Made by a program: the position numbers and the translations under genes. Positions 15,670-24,834 of a DNA stretch of 64,000 nucleotides are shown piece by piece (position 1 is the first letter of the stretch; every line of letters begins with the position of its first letter). Source of the DNA: Streptomyces sp. NRRL F-5630 (GTDB taxonomy: Bacteria; Actinomycetota; Actinomycetes; Streptomycetales; Streptomycetaceae); the NCBI RefSeq assembly GCF_000719475.1, contig NZ_JOGO01000013.1:62001-126000 (forward strand), given 5' to 3'. The notes beneath the pieces are model-generated. The model was not told where the DNA came from, searched no databases, and saw only the letters and a list, made by a program, of their open reading frames with translations.

Positions 15670-15683
15670 CGGAGGAGCCTCCG
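15670..15683. promoter_or_regulatory. TetR operator candidate 2, overlapping the RBS
   Basis: CGGAGG-AG-CCTCCG lies two bases before the proposed TTG start of the TetR gene, so it includes the ribosome binding site GGAGGAG. Binding here would block expression of the regulator itself. Core arms match site 1. Confidence 0.6.
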
Positions 15684-15685
15684 CT

Positions 15686-16288
15686 TTGCCCGCCGCCCCG
15701 TCGTCCCGCGCCTCCGCTTCCGGAGCGCCCCGCGCCCCCCGCGCCGATGCCCTGCGCAACCGCGAAAAGCTCGTCGAGGCGGCCCGGAACGCCTACGCCG
15801 TCGCCAGCGAGGGCGGCCCCGAGGCCACCCTCGAAGGCATCGCCAAGGCGGCGGGCGTCGGCATCGGCACGCTCTACCGGCACTTTCCCGACCGCGAGGC
15901 GCTCGTCGAGGCGGTGTACGCGGCCGAGCTCGACGCGGTCGTCGCGGCGGCGGCCGGACTCGCCGCGAGCGAGCCCCCCGAGCGCGCGCTGCGGGCCTGG
16001 TTCGGCCGGTACGGGGAATTCGTCGCCGCCAAGCGCGGCATGGCCGACACGCTGCGCTCCGCCTTCGACGCGGGCCGCCTCACCCCCTCCACGACCCGTT
16101 CCCGGGTCACCGAGGCGGTCGGTGTCCTCCTCGAAGCGGGCGCGAAGGCGGGCGTCCTGCGCGACGACGTCCGCCCCGACGACGTCACCGCCCTCCTCCT
16201 GGGCGTCTTCCTCTCGGCCGGCCCCCGGGGCGAGCAGACCCCCCGCCTCCTGGACCTCCTGGTGGACGCCCTGCTGCCGCGCGCGTAG
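15686..16288 (+). CDS. TetR-family transcriptional regulator
   Basis: About 200 residues from a TTG at 15686, with GGAGGAG 8 nt upstream; no later ATG or GTG keeps the HTH intact. After a Ser/Ala/Pro-rich leader come NREKLVEAARNAYAVA, TLEGIAKAAGVGIGTLYRHF and PDREALVEAVYAAEL, a canonical TetR HTH with the GTLYRHF recognition helix. The C-terminal ligand domain ends LLDLLVDALLPRA. Two CGGAGG-N2-CCTCCG palindromes separate it from the aldo/keto reductase gene, the likely regulon partner. Confidence 0.92.
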   Translation: MPAAPSSRASASGAPRAPRADALRNREKLVEAARNAYAVASEGGPEATLEGIAKAAGVGIGTLYRHFPDREALVEAVYAAELDAVVAAAAGLAASEPPERALRAWFGRYGEFVAAKRGMADTLRSAFDAGRLTPSTTRSRVTEAVGVLLEAGAKAGVLRDDVRPDDVTALLLGVFLSAGPRGEQTPRLLDLLVDALLPRA

Positions 16289-16301
16289 GTACGGTCGGCG
16301 T

Positions 16302-16751
16302 ATGAAGCGGTGGGGGAGTGCGGCGGGGCGAGGAGGGAGCGCGGCGGCGTGGTGCCGGGGGCTGTACGTGGCGGGTTTCGCCGAGGGGACCGTGGCCCAC
16401 GTCGTCGATCTGGCGCGGGGCGGCCTGGACGCCTACGAGAACTTCCCGTACGCCCCGGTCCGGGCCCTGTTCCTCGCCCTCGTCGTCCTCGACCCGCTCG
16501 TCGTCCTCCTGCTCCTGCGGGCCCCGGTGGCCGGGGTGGCGGCCGGGGCGCTGGTGATGGCGCTCGACCTCGCGGCGAACCTGACGGCCAACGCGGGCGA
16601 CCTCGCCGCGGCGCCGCTACGGACCCTGCCGGGGATGGCGCCGCTGCTGCTCTTCGGTGCCTTCGTGCTCGCCACGGCGTGGCCCCTCACCCGCGCGCTG
16701 GGCAGGAGAGCACCGGCGCTCCAGGAAGGCGGGGCCGACGCAATAAAATGA
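16302..16751 (+). CDS. Small membrane protein upstream of recO
   Basis: 149 residues with about four hydrophobic helices: GLYVAGFAEGTVAHVVDL, VRALFLALVVLDPLVVLLLL, VAGVAAGALVMALDLAANL and LLLFGAFVLATAWPL. Start ATG at 16302. It ends only 4 bp before recO, so the two are probably cotranscribed. No known family is recognised; similar integral membrane proteins occur widely in Streptomyces. Confidence 0.8.
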   Translation: MKRWGSAAGRGGSAAAWCRGLYVAGFAEGTVAHVVDLARGGLDAYENFPYAPVRALFLALVVLDPLVVLLLLRAPVAGVAAGALVMALDLAANLTANAGDLAAAPLRTLPGMAPLLLFGAFVLATAWPLTRALGRRAPALQEGGADAIK

Positions 16752-16755
16752 GCGC

Positions 16756-17505
16756 ATGAGTCTGTTCCGCGACGACGGCATCGTGCTGCGCACCCAGAAG
16801 CTCGGCGAAGCGGACCGGATCATCACGCTCCTCACGCGCGGGCAGGGACGGGTGCGGGCCGTGGCACGCGGGGTGCGGCGGACGAAGTCGAAGTTCGGGG
16901 CGCGCCTGGAGCCGTTCTCCCACGTCGACGTGCAGTTCTTCGCGCGCGGCAGCGAACTGATCGGGCGCGGGCTGCCGCTGTGCACGCAGAGCGAGACCAT
17001 CGCCCCGTACGGCCGCCACATCGTCAGCGACTACAGCCGCTACACCGCCGGCACCGCGATGCTGGAGACCGCCGAGCGCTTCACGGTCAACGAGGGTGAG
17101 CCCGCGATCCAGCAGTACCTGCTCCTCGTCGGCGGCCTCCGCACCCTCGCCGAGGGCAGCCACGCCCCCGCCCTCGTCATGGACGCCTTCCTGCTCCGCT
17201 CCCTCGCCGTCAACGGCTACGCCCCGAGCTTCGGCGACTGCGCCCGCTGCGGCCTCCCCGGGCCCAACCGCTTCTTCTCCGTCTCCTCGGGGGGAGCGGT
17301 CTGCGGCGACTGCCGGGTGCCCGGTAGCGTCGTACCCTCCTCGGAGACCCTGATCCTGCTCGGCGCGTTGCTGACCGGGGACTGGGCCACCGCCGACGCC
17401 TGTGAGGCGCGGCACGCCAGGGAGGGCAGCGGGCTCGTCTCCGCCTACCTCTCCTGGCACCTGGAGCGCGGGCTGCGCTCGCTGCGCTACGTCGAGAAGC
17501 AGTAG
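16756..17505 (+). CDS. recO: DNA repair protein RecO
   Basis: 249 residues, the normal RecO length. The N-terminal OB fold begins [27 protein letters not shown], then [15 protein letters not shown]. The C-terminal zinc motif is intact: [19 protein letters not shown] and CGDC. RecO loads RecA onto SSB-coated single-stranded DNA with RecR in gap repair. The recO-uppS order is conserved in Streptomyces and supports the call. Confidence 0.97.
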   Translation: MSLFRDDGIVLRTQKLGEADRIITLLTRGQGRVRAVARGVRRTKSKFGARLEPFSHVDVQFFARGSELIGRGLPLCTQSETIAPYGRHIVSDYSRYTAGTAMLETAERFTVNEGEPAIQQYLLLVGGLRTLAEGSHAPALVMDAFLLRSLAVNGYAPSFGDCARCGLPGPNRFFSVSSGGAVCGDCRVPGSVVPSSETLILLGALLTGDWATADACEARHAREGSGLVSAYLSWHLERGLRSLRYVEKQ

Positions 17506-17575
17506 GACGGCAGCCGCCCGCACGGCACACCGCCGTCAAGATGCACCGTCGTTGAAAGATGCGGAGACAGCACCC

Positions 17576-18418
17576 ATGGCAGTACGCGGGATTCTCGGAC
17601 GCCAGCGCCGCGAGTACCGGACCCCCGATCCGCACCCCTCCGGAGCCGTCCCGCCGAAGCTCCCCTCCGAACTGGTCCCGGGGCACGTCGCGATCGTCAT
17701 GGACGGCAACGGCCGCTGGGCGAAGGAGCGCGGGCTGCCCCGTACCGAGGGCCACAAGGTCGGTGAGTCGGTCGTCATGGACACCATGAAGGGCTGTCTG
17801 GAACTCGGCATCAAGAACATCTCGCTCTACGCCTTCTCCACCGAGAACTGGAAGCGCTCGCCCGAGGAGGTCCGCTTCCTCATGGACTTCAACCGCGAGG
17901 TCATCGCGCGCCGCCGCGACGAGATGGACGCTCTCGGCATCCGCATCCGCTGGGCCGGGCGGATGCCGAAGCTGTGGAAGTCGGTCGTCAAGGAACTCCA
18001 GATCGCCCAGGAGCAGACCAAGGAGAACGACGCCCTCACGCTCTACTTCTGCGTCAACTACGGGGGGCGCGCCGAGATCGCCGACGCCGCCCGCCGTCTC
18101 GCCGAGGACGTCGCCGCCGGGCGCCTCGACCCGGGCAAGGTCAGCGAGAAGACCTTCCAGCGGTACCTCTACTACCCGGACATGCCGGACGTCGATCTCT
18201 TCCTGCGTCCCAGCGGGGAGCAGCGCACCTCGAACTTCCTGCTCTGGCAGTCGAGTTACGCCGAGATGATCTACCAGGACGTGCTGTGGCCGGACTTCGA
18301 CCGCCGCGACCTGTGGCGCGCCTGCGTCGAGTACGCCAAGCGCGACCGCCGCTTCGGCGGCGCGGTCCCCAACGAGCAGTTGCTCGCGATGGAAGAGGGG
18401 ATGCGCGGGCGCGCCTAG
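17576..18418 (+). CDS. uppS: Isoprenyl transferase (undecaprenyl diphosphate synthase type)
   Basis: 280 residues; ATG at 17576. [20 protein letters not shown] contains the catalytic Asp and the structural P-loop of cis-prenyltransferases. [13 protein letters not shown] and [18 protein letters not shown] are the second and third family motifs. It condenses isopentenyl diphosphate onto an allylic primer to make the polyprenyl carrier for peptidoglycan and wall polymers, at the inner face of the membrane. Actinomycetes have more than one paralogue; which chain length this one makes is not visible. Confidence 0.95.
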   Translation: MAVRGILGRQRREYRTPDPHPSGAVPPKLPSELVPGHVAIVMDGNGRWAKERGLPRTEGHKVGESVVMDTMKGCLELGIKNISLYAFSTENWKRSPEEVRFLMDFNREVIARRRDEMDALGIRIRWAGRMPKLWKSVVKELQIAQEQTKENDALTLYFCVNYGGRAEIADAARRLAEDVAAGRLDPGKVSEKTFQRYLYYPDMPDVDLFLRPSGEQRTSNFLLWQSSYAEMIYQDVLWPDFDRRDLWRACVEYAKRDRRFGGAVPNEQLLAMEEGMRGRA

Positions 18419-18493
18419 GCGAGAGTGCGGGGCGGGTACGGGCGCGGCGCGCCGCCTTCGCGGGCGGCCCCGTCACCCCGGACCGGCCCCGCG

Positions 18494-18540
18494 CTCACCC
18501 GCACCGGCCCGGCTCACCCCGCACCGGACCGCTCACCCCG
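18494..18540. repeat. 19-bp tandem repeat, about 2.5 copies
   Basis: Units ctcacccgcaccggcccgg (18494-18512) and ctcaccccgcaccggaccg (18513-18531) are followed by a partial ctcaccccg. They lie between the convergent uppS and VOC genes. Probably slippage-derived noncoding repeats. Confidence 0.7.
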
Positions 18541-18552
18541 GCGCGCCCCGGC

Positions 18553-19329
18553 TCAGCCCCGTACGAGGCCGAACACCGTGCCGTCCGGGGCCCGCAGCGC
18601 CGCGCGGCCCGCGCGTGCCGTGGGTTCGCCCTCGACGAGGAGCGTCGCGCCGCCCGCGAGCGCGGCGGCCACCGCCCGGTCGAGGTCGCCCGCGAGGAAG
18701 TCGGGCTGCCAGCGCGGGCGCGGGCGCTTGGCGCCCGTGCGCAGCGGGGAGACGGAGAGCAGCGGGCGGGTGCCGCGCAGCAGGAGCGTCGCGTCCGGCG
18801 GGGCAGGGTGGGCCTTCGCGCCGAGGACGCGGGTGTGGAAGGCGAGCGCGTCGGCCGGGTCCGGGGTGTGCAGGCGGTAGCGGACCGCCTCGGTGAGCGC
18901 GGCGCCGGGTCCCGGCTCCCACAGCGTGACGCCGAGGCCCTGCCGGTCGGCGGCGAGAACGCCCCGGCCGCCTTCGAGCGGCAGCGGGCCCACCGCGACC
19001 GTGCCGCACAGCGCGCGCACCTTCTCGGCAGCGGCCCGCACGTCGGGGACCGTCAGGCACGGGGACCACACGCCCGGCCCTGTACCGGTGTAGGAGCGGC
19101 CCACCACGAGGACCTGGGAGCCGTGCGCGTCCAGTCCGCGCCACAGGCCGCCGGGGCCGCCGCCGGGCTCGAAGCGGAGACCGAGAACCTTCGCGTAGAA
19201 GGCGCGGGCCCGCTCGGGCGCCGGGGACTGGAGCGCGGCCCAGGCCGCGCCGGAACGCGGCGGGGGAACGGCGGCACGAGCGGGACGCGGTAGCGGGCTC
19301 GTCACAGGAGTGGCGACGCTGTCTGGCAC
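18553..19329 (-). CDS. Two-domain VOC-family protein
   Basis: 258 residues from a GTG at 19329 with GGAGG 5 nt upstream. Two VOC modules: about 25-135 (AAWAALQSPAPERARAFYAK ending VLAADRQGLGVTLWEPG) and about 145-258 (VRYRLHTPDPADALAFHTRV ending LRAPDGTVFGLVRG). The usual metal-binding His at each first strand is not evident, so this may be a ligand-binding rather than catalytic member. Double-VOC proteins of this size often confer resistance by drug binding or act as hydroxylase-like accessory proteins. It sits convergent with uppS, next to the zinc regulon. Confidence 0.85.
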   Translation of the reverse strand: MPDSVATPVTSPLPRPARAAVPPPRSGAAWAALQSPAPERARAFYAKVLGLRFEPGGGPGGLWRGLDAHGSQVLVVGRSYTGTGPGVWSPCLTVPDVRAAAEKVRALCGTVAVGPLPLEGGRGVLAADRQGLGVTLWEPGPGAALTEAVRYRLHTPDPADALAFHTRVLGAKAHPAPPDATLLLRGTRPLLSVSPLRTGAKRPRPRWQPDFLAGDLDRAVAAALAGGATLLVEGEPTARAGRAALRAPDGTVFGLVRG

Positions 19330-19460
19330 GGGGACCTCCGGGGTGACCGGACACGGGTGATCCCCGCCTACCCGGAGGAGAGCGCCTCAATCATGCGAAT
19401 CCCCCATGGAGTGGCCCACCTCACAGGCTCCGCGCGCTCCGTTGACGCCTCCCGGCCGCC

Positions 19461-19886
19461 TTACGCGCGGGCCTGGCCCGCCGCGTGGCAGTCACCGCAC
19501 GTCCCGAAGATCTCCACCGTATGGGCGACTTCCACGAAGCCGTGCTGGGCTGCCACCGTCGCGGCCCACTCCTCGACCGCCGCGCCCTCGACCTCCACGG
19601 CCTTGCCGCAGCTCCGGCAGACGAGGTGGTGGTGGTGCTGCTCCGTGGCGCACCGGCGGTAGACCGCCTCGCCCTCCGCGTTGCGCAGCACGTCGACCTC
19701 GCCCGCGTCGGCGAGGGACTGGAGCGTGCGGTAGACCGTGGTGAGGCCGACCGAGTCGCCCCGGTGCTTGAGCATGTCGTACAGGTCCTGGGCGCTGCGG
19801 AACTCCTCGACCTCGGAGAGGGCCGAGGCCACGGCGGCGCGCTGCCGGGTCGAACGCCCCCGTACCGGGGGTCCAGCGGTGGTCAC
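19461..19886 (-). CDS. zur: Zinc uptake regulator Zur (Fur family)
   Basis: 141 residues from a GTG at 19886 with GAGGAGG upstream. Winged helix: TRQRAAVASALSEVEEFRSA, DSVGLTTVYRTLQSLADAGE. Metal sites: a QHHHHLVCRSCG segment combining the regulatory His residues with the first CxxC, then the second CxxC (FGTCGDC) and HTVE. This matches Streptomyces Zur rather than FurA or Nur. With zinc bound it represses zinc uptake genes at palindromic Zur boxes; two such boxes lie ahead of znuA. Last gene of the znuA-znuC-znuB-zur series. Confidence 0.95.
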   Translation of the reverse strand: MTTAGPPVRGRSTRQRAAVASALSEVEEFRSAQDLYDMLKHRGDSVGLTTVYRTLQSLADAGEVDVLRNAEGEAVYRRCATEQHHHHLVCRSCGKAVEVEGAAVEEWAATVAAQHGFVEVAHTVEIFGTCGDCHAAGQARA

Positions 19887-19897
19887 CGGTTGCCTCC

Positions 19898-20848
19898 TCA
19901 CGTCTGCTGGCTGGTCATTGTGCCAGGTGCGGCGGTGCCCGAGCCGCCGCCGACGCCCGCGACGTGCTCTTCCGGCCGTGCGTCCGTGCCCGGTTCCAGC
20001 GGGCATCCGGCCGGGTCGGCAACCGCTTTCGCCCTGGCCTGGCGGCGCGCCAGCGGCGTGGCGAGGAGCGCGAGCACGACGAACACGGCGATCGCGAGCA
20101 GCACGATCGTGCCGCCGGGCGGGAGGTCCTGGTAGTACGAGAGCGTCGTGCCGCCGAGCGTCGTGACGACACCGATCGCGACCGCGCCCGCGAAGGTGAA
20201 CGCGAAGCTGCGCGTGAGCTGTTGCGCCGCCGCGACCGGGATCACCATGAGCGCGCTCACCAGGAGCAGGCCCACGATCCGCATCGCGACGGTGACGGTC
20301 GCCGCCGCGGTGACGGCGACGAGCAGGTTGAGCAGCCGCACGGGCAGCCCCGTCACGCGCGCGTACTCCTCGTCCTGGCTCACCGCGAAGAGCTGCCGCC
20401 GCAGTCCCACCGTGACCAGCACGACGAAGCCCGCGAGCACGCACACGGCGACGACGTCGCTCGGCGAGACGGTCGAGAGCGAACCGAACAGGTACGAGGT
20501 GAGGTTGGCGTTCGAGCCGGCCGGGGCGAGGTTGGTCAGCACGACGCCGCCCGCCATGCCCCCGTAGAAGAGCATCGCGAGCGCCACGTCGCCGCGCGTG
20601 CGCCCGTACCAGCGGATGAGTTCCATCACGATCGCGCCGCCGACCGAGACGGCCGCCGCCGTCCACAGCGGCGAGGCCGAGAGCAGGAAGCCGAGGCCGA
20701 CGCCGGTGAGGGCCACGTGCCCGATGCCGTCGCCCATGAGGGCCTGGCGGCGCTGCACGAGGTAGATGCCGATGGCGGGCGCGGTGATGCCGACGAGCAC
20801 GGCCGCGAGCAGCGCGCGCTGCATGATGACGGACTGGAGCATGTCCAT
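19898..20848 (-). CDS. znuB: Zinc ABC transporter permease ZnuB
   Basis: 316 residues; ATG at 20848. About nine helices of the ABC-3 metal permease family. Typical segments are YLVQRRQALMGDGIGHVALTG, with the membrane His, and LFGSLSTVSPSDV; VSQDEEYARVTGLPV follows. The C-terminal 45 residues are a Gly/Ala/Thr-rich cytoplasmic tail beyond the usual end. Starts 24 bp after znuC and stops 11 bp before zur, so it is part of one transcription unit. Confidence 0.95.
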   Translation of the reverse strand: MDMLQSVIMQRALLAAVLVGITAPAIGIYLVQRRQALMGDGIGHVALTGVGLGFLLSASPLWTAAAVSVGGAIVMELIRWYGRTRGDVALAMLFYGGMAGGVVLTNLAPAGSNANLTSYLFGSLSTVSPSDVVAVCVLAGFVVLVTVGLRRQLFAVSQDEEYARVTGLPVRLLNLLVAVTAAATVTVAMRIVGLLLVSALMVIPVAAAQQLTRSFAFTFAGAVAIGVVTTLGGTTLSYYQDLPPGGTIVLLAIAVFVVLALLATPLARRQARAKAVADPAGCPLEPGTDARPEEHVAGVGGGSGTAAPGTMTSQQT

Positions 20849-20872
20849 GGTTCGCTCTGCCTTCCTCGCCGC

Positions 20873-21691
20873 TCAGCCGAGCAGCCCGCCGCGGACCGGT
20901 TCGGCCGCGCCGGAGTGGGGGTGGACGTGGTCGTGGCCGGGCAGCGCGTGCTGGCCGACGGCGCGCGGGGGCGGCCCGTCGTGCACCACGCAGCCGTCGC
21001 GCAGGACGACCGCGCGGTCGATGAGCGGTTCGAGCGGCCCGAGTTCGTGGAGCACGAGGAGCACGGTCGTGCCGCGCTCGACCTGGGCGGCGAGCGTGCG
21101 GGCCAGGACCTGCTGGCTCTCCAGGTCCACGCCCGCCATCGGCTCGTCCATGACGAGCAGTTCGGGCTCGCAGGCGAGCGCGCGGGCGATCAGGACACGC
21201 TGGTGCTGGCCCCCGGAGAGCGCTTCGACGGGGTCCTTCGCGCGGTCCGCCATCCCCACCTCTTCGAGCGCGGCGCGTATCGCCGCGCGGTCCGCGCGCC
21301 CGAGGAACCCGAGCCTCGCGCGCGCGAGCCGCCCCGAGGCGACGATCTCGGAGACGGTCGCGGGGACGCCCCCGGCGGCGGTCGTGCGCTGCGGTACGTA
21401 CCCGAGGCGCGCCCAGTCGCGGAACCGCCTGAGCGGGGTCCCGAACAGCTCGACACCGCCGCCGGTGACGGGCACCTGCCCGATCGCGGCGCGCACCGCC
21501 GTCGACTTGCCCGAGCCGTTGGCGCCGAGCAGCGTCACGACCTCGCCGCGCCGCACCCGCACGTCGACCCCGTGCAGGACGGGGCGCGCGCCGAGCCGCG
21601 CGGAGACCTCGCGCAGCGCGAGCACGGTCTCCCGGCCGTCGCCGGGCTCGCCGCGGTCGTCGTCCGCGCCGGAGCGGGGTGAGGGAATCAT
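20873..21691 (-). CDS. znuC: Zinc ABC transporter ATP-binding protein ZnuC
   Basis: 272 residues from an ATG at 21691. Walker A GANGSGKST, Q-loop YVPQRTT, signature LSGGQHQR, Walker B LLVMDEP and a switch His in LLVLHELGPL are all present. The C-terminus is His-containing (GHDHVHPHSG), fitting a zinc system. Powers ZnuB import of zinc delivered by ZnuA. Separated from znuA by 163 bp that contain a large palindrome, unlike the tight znuC-znuB-zur spacing. Confidence 0.95.
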   Translation of the reverse strand: MIPSPRSGADDDRGEPGDGRETVLALREVSARLGARPVLHGVDVRVRRGEVVTLLGANGSGKSTAVRAAIGQVPVTGGGVELFGTPLRRFRDWARLGYVPQRTTAAGGVPATVSEIVASGRLARARLGFLGRADRAAIRAALEEVGMADRAKDPVEALSGGQHQRVLIARALACEPELLVMDEPMAGVDLESQQVLARTLAAQVERGTTVLLVLHELGPLEPLIDRAVVLRDGCVVHDGPPPRAVGQHALPGHDHVHPHSGAAEPVRGGLLG

Positions 21692-21826
21692 GGGCGCGCC
21701 TCCTGGGAGCGAAGTGCGGGTGCGGTGGGGCGGAACGAGGTGACGGGCGGGACGGGCGCGGACGCGGCCGGCGCTGTGGCACGCGCGCGGGGCCGGGGAG
21801 GGCCGTCCGGCGCCGTAGGGCCGGGG

Positions 21827-21856
21827 GAGCGGCCGTCCGGCGCCGGACGGCCGCTC
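21827..21856 (-). terminator. Perfect 30-bp palindrome at the znuA 3' end
   Basis: Two perfectly complementary 15-bp arms (left arm starts gagcggccgtccggc) meet without a spacer and cover the znuA stop. The 15-mer ggccgtccggcgccg also occurs at 21801-21815. The hairpin lies between znuA and znuC. It may partly terminate or stabilise the znuA end so that the binding protein is made in excess over the transporter. Confidence 0.65.
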
Positions 21857-22844
21857 AGGAGGCTCCCAGCGCCTTCTGGAGCGCCGTGAGGTTCGCGTGC
21901 ATGACCTCGATGTAGTCGTCGCCGCGCGAGGCGTCCGTGATGCCCTCCAGCGGGTCGAGCACATCGGTCCTGAGACCCGAGTCGCTCGCCACGGTCTTGG
22001 CGGTGCGGTCGGAGACGAGTGTCTCGTAGAAGACGGTCGTCACGTCGTGGGCCTTCGCGATCTCGCGCAGCTCCTTCATGCGGGCGAGGCTCGGCTCGCT
22101 CTCGGGGTTGAGGCCCGCGATGGCCTCCTCGGTGAGGCCGTAGCGCTCGGCGAGGTAGCCGAAGGCGGCGTGCGTCGTGAGGAAGACCTTCGTCTTCGTG
22201 TGCTCCAGGCCCTCGCGGTAGTCCGCGTCCAGCTCGGCGAGTTTACCGACGAGGGTCTTCGTGTTCTTCGCGTACGTGTCCGCGTGGTCGGGGTCGGCCT
22301 TCTCCAGCTCCTTGCCGACGCCCTTCGCGAGCTGCGCGTAGCGGACGGGGTCGAGCCACACGTGCGGGTCCTCGCCCCCCTCGCCGCCGTGGTCGTGGTC
22401 GTGCTCCTCGCCGTGGTCGTGCTCCTCGGCGTGCCCGCCGACCTCCGTGCCGTGCTTCTCCAGCGTCGTGAGCGAGGTCACGTCGAGCTTGTGCTTCACC
22501 GAGGACTGCGCGGCGACGTCGTCCACGGAGGGCTGGAGGCCCTTGAGGTAGAGGAGGACGCCGGAGTTCTCGACCTCGACGGTCTGCTTGGCGCTGATCT
22601 CCAGGTCGTGCGGCTCCTGGCCCGGCTTGGTCAGGGTGTCCACGTCCACGTGGTTCCCGCCGATCTCCTCGGCGAGGTAAGTGAGGGGGTAGAACGCGGA
22701 CGTGATCCTGAGCTTGCCGTCCTCGTTCGAGCCGGAGCCGGTGGAGGAGCAGGCGGCGAGGACACCCGCGCCCAGGACGGCGGCGAGGGAGCCGGCGACG
22801 GCGCGGAGGGATATGGGGGAGCGGCGGCGGGAGCTGGGCTTCAT
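21855..22844 (-). CDS. znuA: Zinc-binding lipoprotein ZnuA
   Basis: 329 residues when started at the ATG 22844 (in-frame ATG at 22853 and TTG at 22862 are alternatives). Lipoprotein signal: [17 protein letters not shown], a hydrophobic stretch and the lipobox LAACSS. The cluster A-1 fold follows, with a His/Asp-rich loop ([16 protein letters not shown], about 130-150) diagnostic of zinc-specific ZnuA, and metal ligands in [22 protein letters not shown] and TLVSDR. Two Zur-box-like palindromes lie at the start, one ending within the first codon, so the transcript could be leaderless or nearly so. First gene of the zinc uptake operon. Confidence 0.93.
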   Translation of the reverse strand: MKPSSRRRSPISLRAVAGSLAAVLGAGVLAACSSTGSGSNEDGKLRITSAFYPLTYLAEEIGGNHVDVDTLTKPGQEPHDLEISAKQTVEVENSGVLLYLKGLQPSVDDVAAQSSVKHKLDVTSLTTLEKHGTEVGGHAEEHDHGEEHDHDHGGEGGEDPHVWLDPVRYAQLAKGVGKELEKADPDHADTYAKNTKTLVGKLAELDADYREGLEHTKTKVFLTTHAAFGYLAERYGLTEEAIAGLNPESEPSLARMKELREIAKAHDVTTVFYETLVSDRTAKTVASDSGLRTDVLDPLEGITDASRGDDYIEVMHANLTALQKALGAS

Positions 22845-22880
22845 GACACTCATTTTCAACAAAAGTGGAAACGATTGTCA
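22844..22880. promoter_or_regulatory. Tandem Zur boxes at znuA
   Basis: TGAAAATGAGTGTCA (minus strand, 22858-22844) and TGGAAACGATTGTCA (plus strand, 22866-22880) each resemble the 7-1-7 Zur consensus of Streptomyces (about TGAAAATGATTTTCA), with 13 and 12 of 15 matches by eye. Their centres are 22 bp apart, two helical turns, on the same DNA face. The consensus is established knowledge recalled by me; binding here is inferred. Confidence 0.7.
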
Positions 22881-23141
22881 ATTACGAGAGTGGTGGGCGT
22901 CCGGACGCGCTCCGTGACCGGCCGAGGCATCCGCCGCCCGACCCGTCGGCACGCCCCCGGGGCGGTGGGCGGACCGCGTCCGACGCACCCGCCGGGGCGG
23001 TGCGCACCGCCCCGGAACCGCGTGCCGGGGAACCGATTTGGTCCGGGGTGCGGGGCCGCCGGTAACCTGAGGCATTCGCTGGGCAGTGGCGGGCTCGCCG
23101 GGCCCAGAAGACCGCTTCGTCGTCGTAATGAAGAGAGCACC

Positions 23142-24524
<1,383 letters not shown>

Positions 24525-24532
24525 GCCACCGC

Positions 24533-24581
24533 GGCGCCGGGCCGCCCGCCCCGTACGCACGGGAGCGGGCGGCCCGGCGCC
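24533..24581 (+). terminator. glyS terminator hairpin
   Basis: Perfect 17-bp arms (ggcgccgggccgcccgc / gcgggcggcccggcgcc) with a loop that itself pairs cccgt with acggg, giving about 22 bp of stem. It starts 9 bp after the glyS stop. Confidence 0.85.
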
Positions 24582-24762
24582 GTCCTGGCGCCCTCCGGGA
24601 AGGCGAGTCGCGGGAGCGAGCCCTTCTGCGTGGCCTGCGCCTTCGGCGAGGGCTGTTTCCGTGCCTTCGCCGAGGGAGACGGAGCCCCATCGGCGGGTGA
24701 GGGCCGAGCCGCCCCACCGGCAGGTGGGAGCGGCACGCGTCCGTGGCCGGGGGCGGCACGCG

Positions 24763-24798
24763 GGCGGGGCCCGCTCTCCCGTGGGAGCGGGCCCCGCC
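24763..24798 (-). terminator. Terminator of the GH87 gene
   Basis: ggcggggcccgct pairs with agcgggccccgcc (13 bp) around a short loop, 37 bp beyond the GH87 stop at 24835. It lies between two convergent genes. Confidence 0.75.
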
Positions 24799-24834
24799 GT
24801 CCTGCCTTCCCTCCGTGCTCAGGGGTGAGGGTGC

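Noticed and set aside
22881..23141. T-box or glycine riboswitch ahead of glyS
   Set aside because: No T-box bulge sequence, stem I pattern or glycine aptamer core is visible in these 260 bp.
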